DNA of 64,000 nucleotides, taken from NCBI GenBank assembly GCA_965205915.1, contig OZ242191.1, positions 1,426,001 through 1,490,000 on the forward strand, in the 5' to 3' direction. The notes beneath the pieces were generated by a model. The model worked only from the letters and a program-made list of their open reading frames with translations, was not told the origin of the DNA and did not search any database. The translations under genes were made by a program, and so were the position numbers. Within the stretch, counting starts at the first letter, position 1, and each line of letters begins with the position of its first letter. Origin of the DNA: VXMO01 sp965205915 (GTDB taxonomy: Bacteria > Chloroflexota > Dehalococcoidia > UBA6926). Shown in pieces: positions 61,230 to 64,000 of the stretch.

Positions 61230-62312
61230 CTAGTGCGCCGCCGCCTCTCCGTGCTCGCTGCTGCCATGGTCCTCGCCACCGTGGTGGCTAACGGCAAGAA
61301 TGCCGAAGATCAAAGTCAGTATGGCGAAGATGAATGCCTGAATAATACCGAAGAAGACCTCCATAAAGAAGACGCCAATCACGAACGTCAACGGCACGAA
61401 GAACGACATCATCAGGATGAGAATCTCACCGGCAAAGACGTTGCCGAAGAGTCGGAATGTAAAGCTGAGGAGCCGCACCAGTTCCGAGATGAGGTCGACA
61501 ATGCCGACGAAAACGTCGATCAGGCCAAAGGCGATATTGCCCCTGAGCAGCCGTCTAAAGTTGAAGAACTTGCCCAGATAAGGGAACAGGCCGAGGCTCG
61601 TTATGCCCCAGAACTCCACAAAGATAAAGCTCCACACAGCGATGGCGAATGGCGTGTTCACGTCCGTATTGGCGGGGCGCAGCATCGGCACAAGGTGACC
61701 GGCGTTCAGATCAGGGTTCTCCTCGTGGAAAGCCTCCCACTCGTCGCCGTGAATCTCAAAGGACGTCTCCGTCTCGCCGTGCAGCTCATACTCAAAGCCT
61801 CCGAGTGGGACGTTGTTGCCGGAGTCCAGCACAAACAACTTGATATCGGACAGCCGCTCTCCTATGTCCTCCGCGTGGTGAACCTCCTCCTCAGCCGGCA
61901 CGACCCTGAAGACAGTGCCGGTGCCGGGGATGAAACCAAGAAGGTTCGCGCCCGCGATAAACAAGAAGATTGTTGCTACAACGGGGAAGAACCGCCGACC
62001 GTTCGCCGCGCCTGCCGCAGACTGGCACAGGTTGAGAAGCGCCTCAACGATGGTCTCCGCCGCCGCCTGCATCCGGCCGGGGATGACATCCATCTCGCGC
62101 GTACCGACGTAGGCGAGGCCGAGGATGACGGCCATGGCGAGCCACTGTTGAATGACGGTGGCGCGCAAGGGGTAGCCGAGAACCTCAACGAATGGGTCAA
62201 CCTGAAGGGGCGGAATCTCCAGCGGGCCCTTCAAAAAGATGATGCCGAAAACAGTTAAAAGAAGCGTGACAATAATGCTGAACAGCACACGTGGCCGCGC
62301 AAGCAGACTCAC
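61230..62312 (-). CDS. atpB: ATP synthase subunit a with large hydrophilic insertion
   Basis: 360 residues against the usual 230-290. The C-terminal half holds the channel helices, including 'LRGNIAFGLIDVFVGIVDLI' and 'SELVRLLSFTFRLFGNVFAG' with the essential Arg. Between early helices is an extra ~90-residue hydrophilic part (about residues 135-225: 'EEVHHAEDIGERLSDIKLF', 'HGDEWEAFHEENPDLNAGHL'). The C-terminus is His-rich (SHHGGEDHGSSEHGEAAAH). GTG start overlapping the previous stop (GTGA). Confidence 0.95.
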   Translation of the reverse strand: MSLLARPRVLFSIIVTLLLTVFGIIFLKGPLEIPPLQVDPFVEVLGYPLRATVIQQWLAMAVILGLAYVGTREMDVIPGRMQAAAETIVEALLNLCQSAAGAANGRRFFPVVATIFLFIAGANLLGFIPGTGTVFRVVPAEEEVHHAEDIGERLSDIKLFVLDSGNNVPLGGFEYELHGETETSFEIHGDEWEAFHEENPDLNAGHLVPMLRPANTDVNTPFAIAVWSFIFVEFWGITSLGLFPYLGKFFNFRRLLRGNIAFGLIDVFVGIVDLISELVRLLSFTFRLFGNVFAGEILILMMSFFVPLTFVIGVFFMEVFFGIIQAFIFAILTLIFGILAVSHHGGEDHGSSEHGEAAAH

Positions 62313-62557
62313 TCGTCGTTATCCTTTCGCGTGGGACGCGGCAACAACAGCGGCGCAGCCAATCGATATGCGCCCCAAGCCGCCACAATCAGGCCCAACC
62401 CAACCCCCAGTAGTGTGAACAGCGGCGTCACCCCAAGGCGACCATCCACCCAGACTCCGCCAAGCACGCCGCCAACAATGCAGACGGAAACGTACCACCC
62501 GAGGCCGAGCAGCCGCACCGCAACCTGCATCGATCTGCTGCCGGTTAACCGCGACAT
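62309..62557 (-). CDS. AtpI/AtpZ-like ATP synthase accessory protein
   Basis: 82 residues from ATG 62557 (a GTG at 62581 is possible). Two hydrophobic helices, 'WYVSVCIVGGVLGGVWVDG' and 'LFTLLGVGLGLIVAAWGAYR', with a 'DGRLGVTP' turn typical of AtpI/AtpZ proteins, which help assemble the c ring or carry Mg/Ca. First gene of the atp operon, overlapping atpB by four bases. Confidence 0.85.
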   Translation of the reverse strand: MSRLTGSRSMQVAVRLLGLGWYVSVCIVGGVLGGVWVDGRLGVTPLFTLLGVGLGLIVAAWGAYRLAAPLLLPRPTRKDNDE

Positions 62558-62571
62558 GACACCGCTTGCGA

Positions 62572-62600
62572 AAGTTATCACAGACGCATATGCGCGTCAA
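62572..62600 (-). promoter_or_regulatory. Candidate promoter of the atp operon
   Basis: TTGACG (62600-62595) and TAACTT (62577-62572) are 17 bases apart on the minus strand, directly before the first atp gene. The predicted transcript start would leave a leader of under 10 bases before ATG 62557. Confidence 0.4.
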
Positions 62601-62687
62601 TATAGGATGGTGCGGCACAAGCCGCGCGTTCGGCCACTCGTCATGCCTTGTACAATGGCGGTAGGAAGTCACAGAGGGAATCACGTC

Positions 62688-63254
62688 ATGGCAACAACAC
62701 AACATACGAAGCCACGACCCATTACGGCGGAAGAGCTCCTGAAGCTCCACTCCGAGGGCGTGCGCGGCGAACTTATCCGGGGGGTGCTCTGCGAAACCAT
62801 GCCACCAGGACTTGACCATGCAAGAATTGTTGCCAACCTAACCGGAATGATTTGGATGTTTCTCAGGCAAAGCAGAATCGGAGAGCTGTTCTCCGGTGAC
62901 CCCGGGATTTGGATTGAGCGAGGCCCCGATACCGTCCGCGCCCCGGATCTCGCCTTCTATTCCGCCGAACGCATGACGCCCGGCCTCAGCATCCCAGGCT
63001 ACGCGGAGATCGTGCCCGATCTTGCCATCGAGGTTGTCTCTCCTAACGACACCGTCACTGAGGTGAACGACAAGGCGAGGATGTGGGTGGCTAGCGGCGT
63101 CAAGCTCCTATGGGTTGTTTGGCCGCGATGGCGCACCGTCGAGATATTCCGACCGGGCGAGAATGTCGTTGAACTAAGCGGCGACGCGATCCTTGAGGGC
63201 CAGGACATCCTGCCCGGATTCTCCACCTCAATCACAGAGATATTTGACGCCTAG
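62688..63254 (+). CDS. Uma2-family (DUF820) endonuclease-like protein
   Basis: 188 residues. 'ITAEELLKLHSEGVRGELIR' is the usual start region, then the PD-(D/E)xK-like residues in 'VRAPDLAFYSAERM', 'VPDLAIEVVSPNDTVTEVND' and 'KARMWVASGVKLLWVVWP'. Uma2 proteins are abundant in Cyanobacteria and Chloroflexota; nuclease activity is predicted, role unknown. ATG follows GAGGGA. Divergent from the atp operon. Confidence 0.9.
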   Translation: MATTQHTKPRPITAEELLKLHSEGVRGELIRGVLCETMPPGLDHARIVANLTGMIWMFLRQSRIGELFSGDPGIWIERGPDTVRAPDLAFYSAERMTPGLSIPGYAEIVPDLAIEVVSPNDTVTEVNDKARMWVASGVKLLWVVWPRWRTVEIFRPGENVVELSGDAILEGQDILPGFSTSITEIFDA

Positions 63255-63288
63255 CTGCTAAGGCGCCGCAGGGATTCCCGCCCTCAAA

Positions 63289-63372
63289 CCGTCATCCCGC
63301 CCACAAGCCGTCATCCCGCCCACAAGCCGTCATTCCCGCCCACAAGCCGTCATTCCCGCGAAGGCGGGAATC
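63289..63372. repeat. Tandem 19-20-base repeats ending in a palindrome
   Basis: 'CCGTCATCCCGCCCACAAG' occurs twice, then a variant with one extra T, and a fourth copy runs into TTCCCGCGAAGGCGGGAA, the dispersed palindromic repeat. Lies between two genes' 3' ends. Confidence 0.8.
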
Positions 63373-63409
63373 CATCCCCCTTGCCTGCGCTGCGGGGCTG
63401 CGTGTCCCG

Positions 63410-64000
63410 CTAATCCTTGCGCTGCTCGCCCTCGAGATCCATGTTGATCTCCTCCACGACGTCGCTGAACGCGGAGAGCTTGCGCAGTTCATCGTCGGAC
63501 ACCCCGGAGTCGCTGCCATCATCTATGTTCAGTTTCTCGACGAAGTCCTTGAACGCGGACAGCTTTCGCAGCTCCTCTTCCGTCACTTCGCGCCGCTCGC
63601 CGTCCTCAGTGTCCCTCGCGAACACGTAGTCGCCGGTTTCGGAGTTGACCAGCACCCCGGCCTCGTCCAGCACCTCATCGGCGGAGTAGATGGGCACGCC
63701 TGCGCGAACGGCCAACGCGACGGCATCGCTTGGCCTGCTGTCGATCTCGATGTCCTTGTCGCCGTGATGAACGATGATCTTGGCAAAGTACGTGTCGTCC
63801 TTGAGACCGGAAATCAGGATGTGACGTATCTCGCCGCCTAGTTCGGGAATAACTAAGTTGAGGAGATCATGCGTCAGGGGACGGGGAACGCGGACGTTCT
63901 GCATCTTGATGGCGATGGATTCCGCCTCTGCGGGGCCGATCCAGATGATGAGGCGTCTTTCCGCCTCCTTCTCTTTAAGGATGACGACCCGCTGATAGCT
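63410..64000 (-). CDS. Bifunctional nuclease family protein (DUF151), 5' end cut by window edge
   Basis: The frame is open from the right edge, with 'RRLIIWIGPAEAESIAIKM' upstream of the internal Met at 63904, so the start is outside. DUF151 motifs: 'RPLTHDLLNLVIPELGG', 'RHILISGLKDDTYFAKIIV', 'DIEIDSRPSDAVALAVRAGV' and 'PIYSADEVLDEAGV'. The C-terminus carries two repeats of 'ELRKLSAFxDxVExxN' (about 63420-63570). The family has reported RNase/DNase activity; the biological role is unclear. Confidence 0.92.
   Translation of the reverse strand, partial: SYQRVVILKEKEAERRLIIWIGPAEAESIAIKMQNVRVPRPLTHDLLNLVIPELGGEIRHILISGLKDDTYFAKIIVHHGDKDIEIDSRPSDAVALAVRAGVPIYSADEVLDEAGVLVNSETGDYVFARDTEDGERREVTEEELRKLSAFKDFVEKLNIDDGSDSGVSDDELRKLSAFSDVVEEINMDLEGEQRKD

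Overview
The window looks like a chromosomal piece of a high-GC bacterium, most likely Chloroflexota (Dehalococcoidia or SAR202-like). The clues are several secreted lipoproteins with long Thr/Pro linkers, a split PntAA/PntAB/PntB transhydrogenase, a Rex repressor, an RND pump unlinked to adaptor or TolC genes, and a 16S rRNA gene that is not linked to a 23S gene. The phylum call is an inference; I could not align the 16S.

Housekeeping blocks: a helicase cut by the left edge, serS (4 kb), the transhydrogenase operon (5.3-8.2 kb), tRNA-Ser(UGA), sucC-sucD, an RND permease, PIG-L, PAC2 and LiaF-like genes (19-27 kb), two tandem amidases with an AtzG-like subunit (28.5-31.6 kb), an enoyl-CoA hydratase and a cupredoxin lipoprotein (34-36 kb), a self-contained 16S unit with promoter, processing stem and terminator (37.8-39.7 kb), rex (51.5 kb), and a complete F1Fo ATP synthase operon on the minus strand (62.6-53.8 kb) with two HAD phosphatase genes between atpG and atpD. 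A DUF151 nuclease gene runs off the right edge.

Accessory blocks: (1) 8.2-18.2 kb, two MFS transporter genes, three higBA modules (the first toxin internally deleted), an LRR lipoprotein, a HEPN-like protein and a secreted HNH/Excalibur nuclease. Short copies of the MFS 3' end lie between these cargo genes, often still in frame and ending in a stop. (2) A GmrSD-like DUF262/HNH gene at 31.8 kb. (3) 36.1-37.8 kb, a duplicated VapBC-like pair with the first toxin truncated, and a PaREP1-like gene. (4) 39.8-44.6 kb, two convergent pairs of a membrane protein and an EcsC-family protein around a PLD-RRM fusion protein. (5) 44.6-50.5 kb, a cut-off prophage segment (terminase, regulator, portal) whose portal 3' end is repeated downstream between a PaREP1-like gene and a PIN-containing pair. 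(6) 52.4-53.7 kb, small toxin-antitoxin-like genes.

The most unusual signal is shared by blocks 1, 4 and 5: reiterated 3' tails of resident genes separated by small, often toxin-antitoxin or defence-like cargo genes, with no integrase or transposase visible. This could be a cassette-accretion process that rebuilds the 3' end of its target gene, or the decay of old tandem duplications; the sequence alone does not decide.
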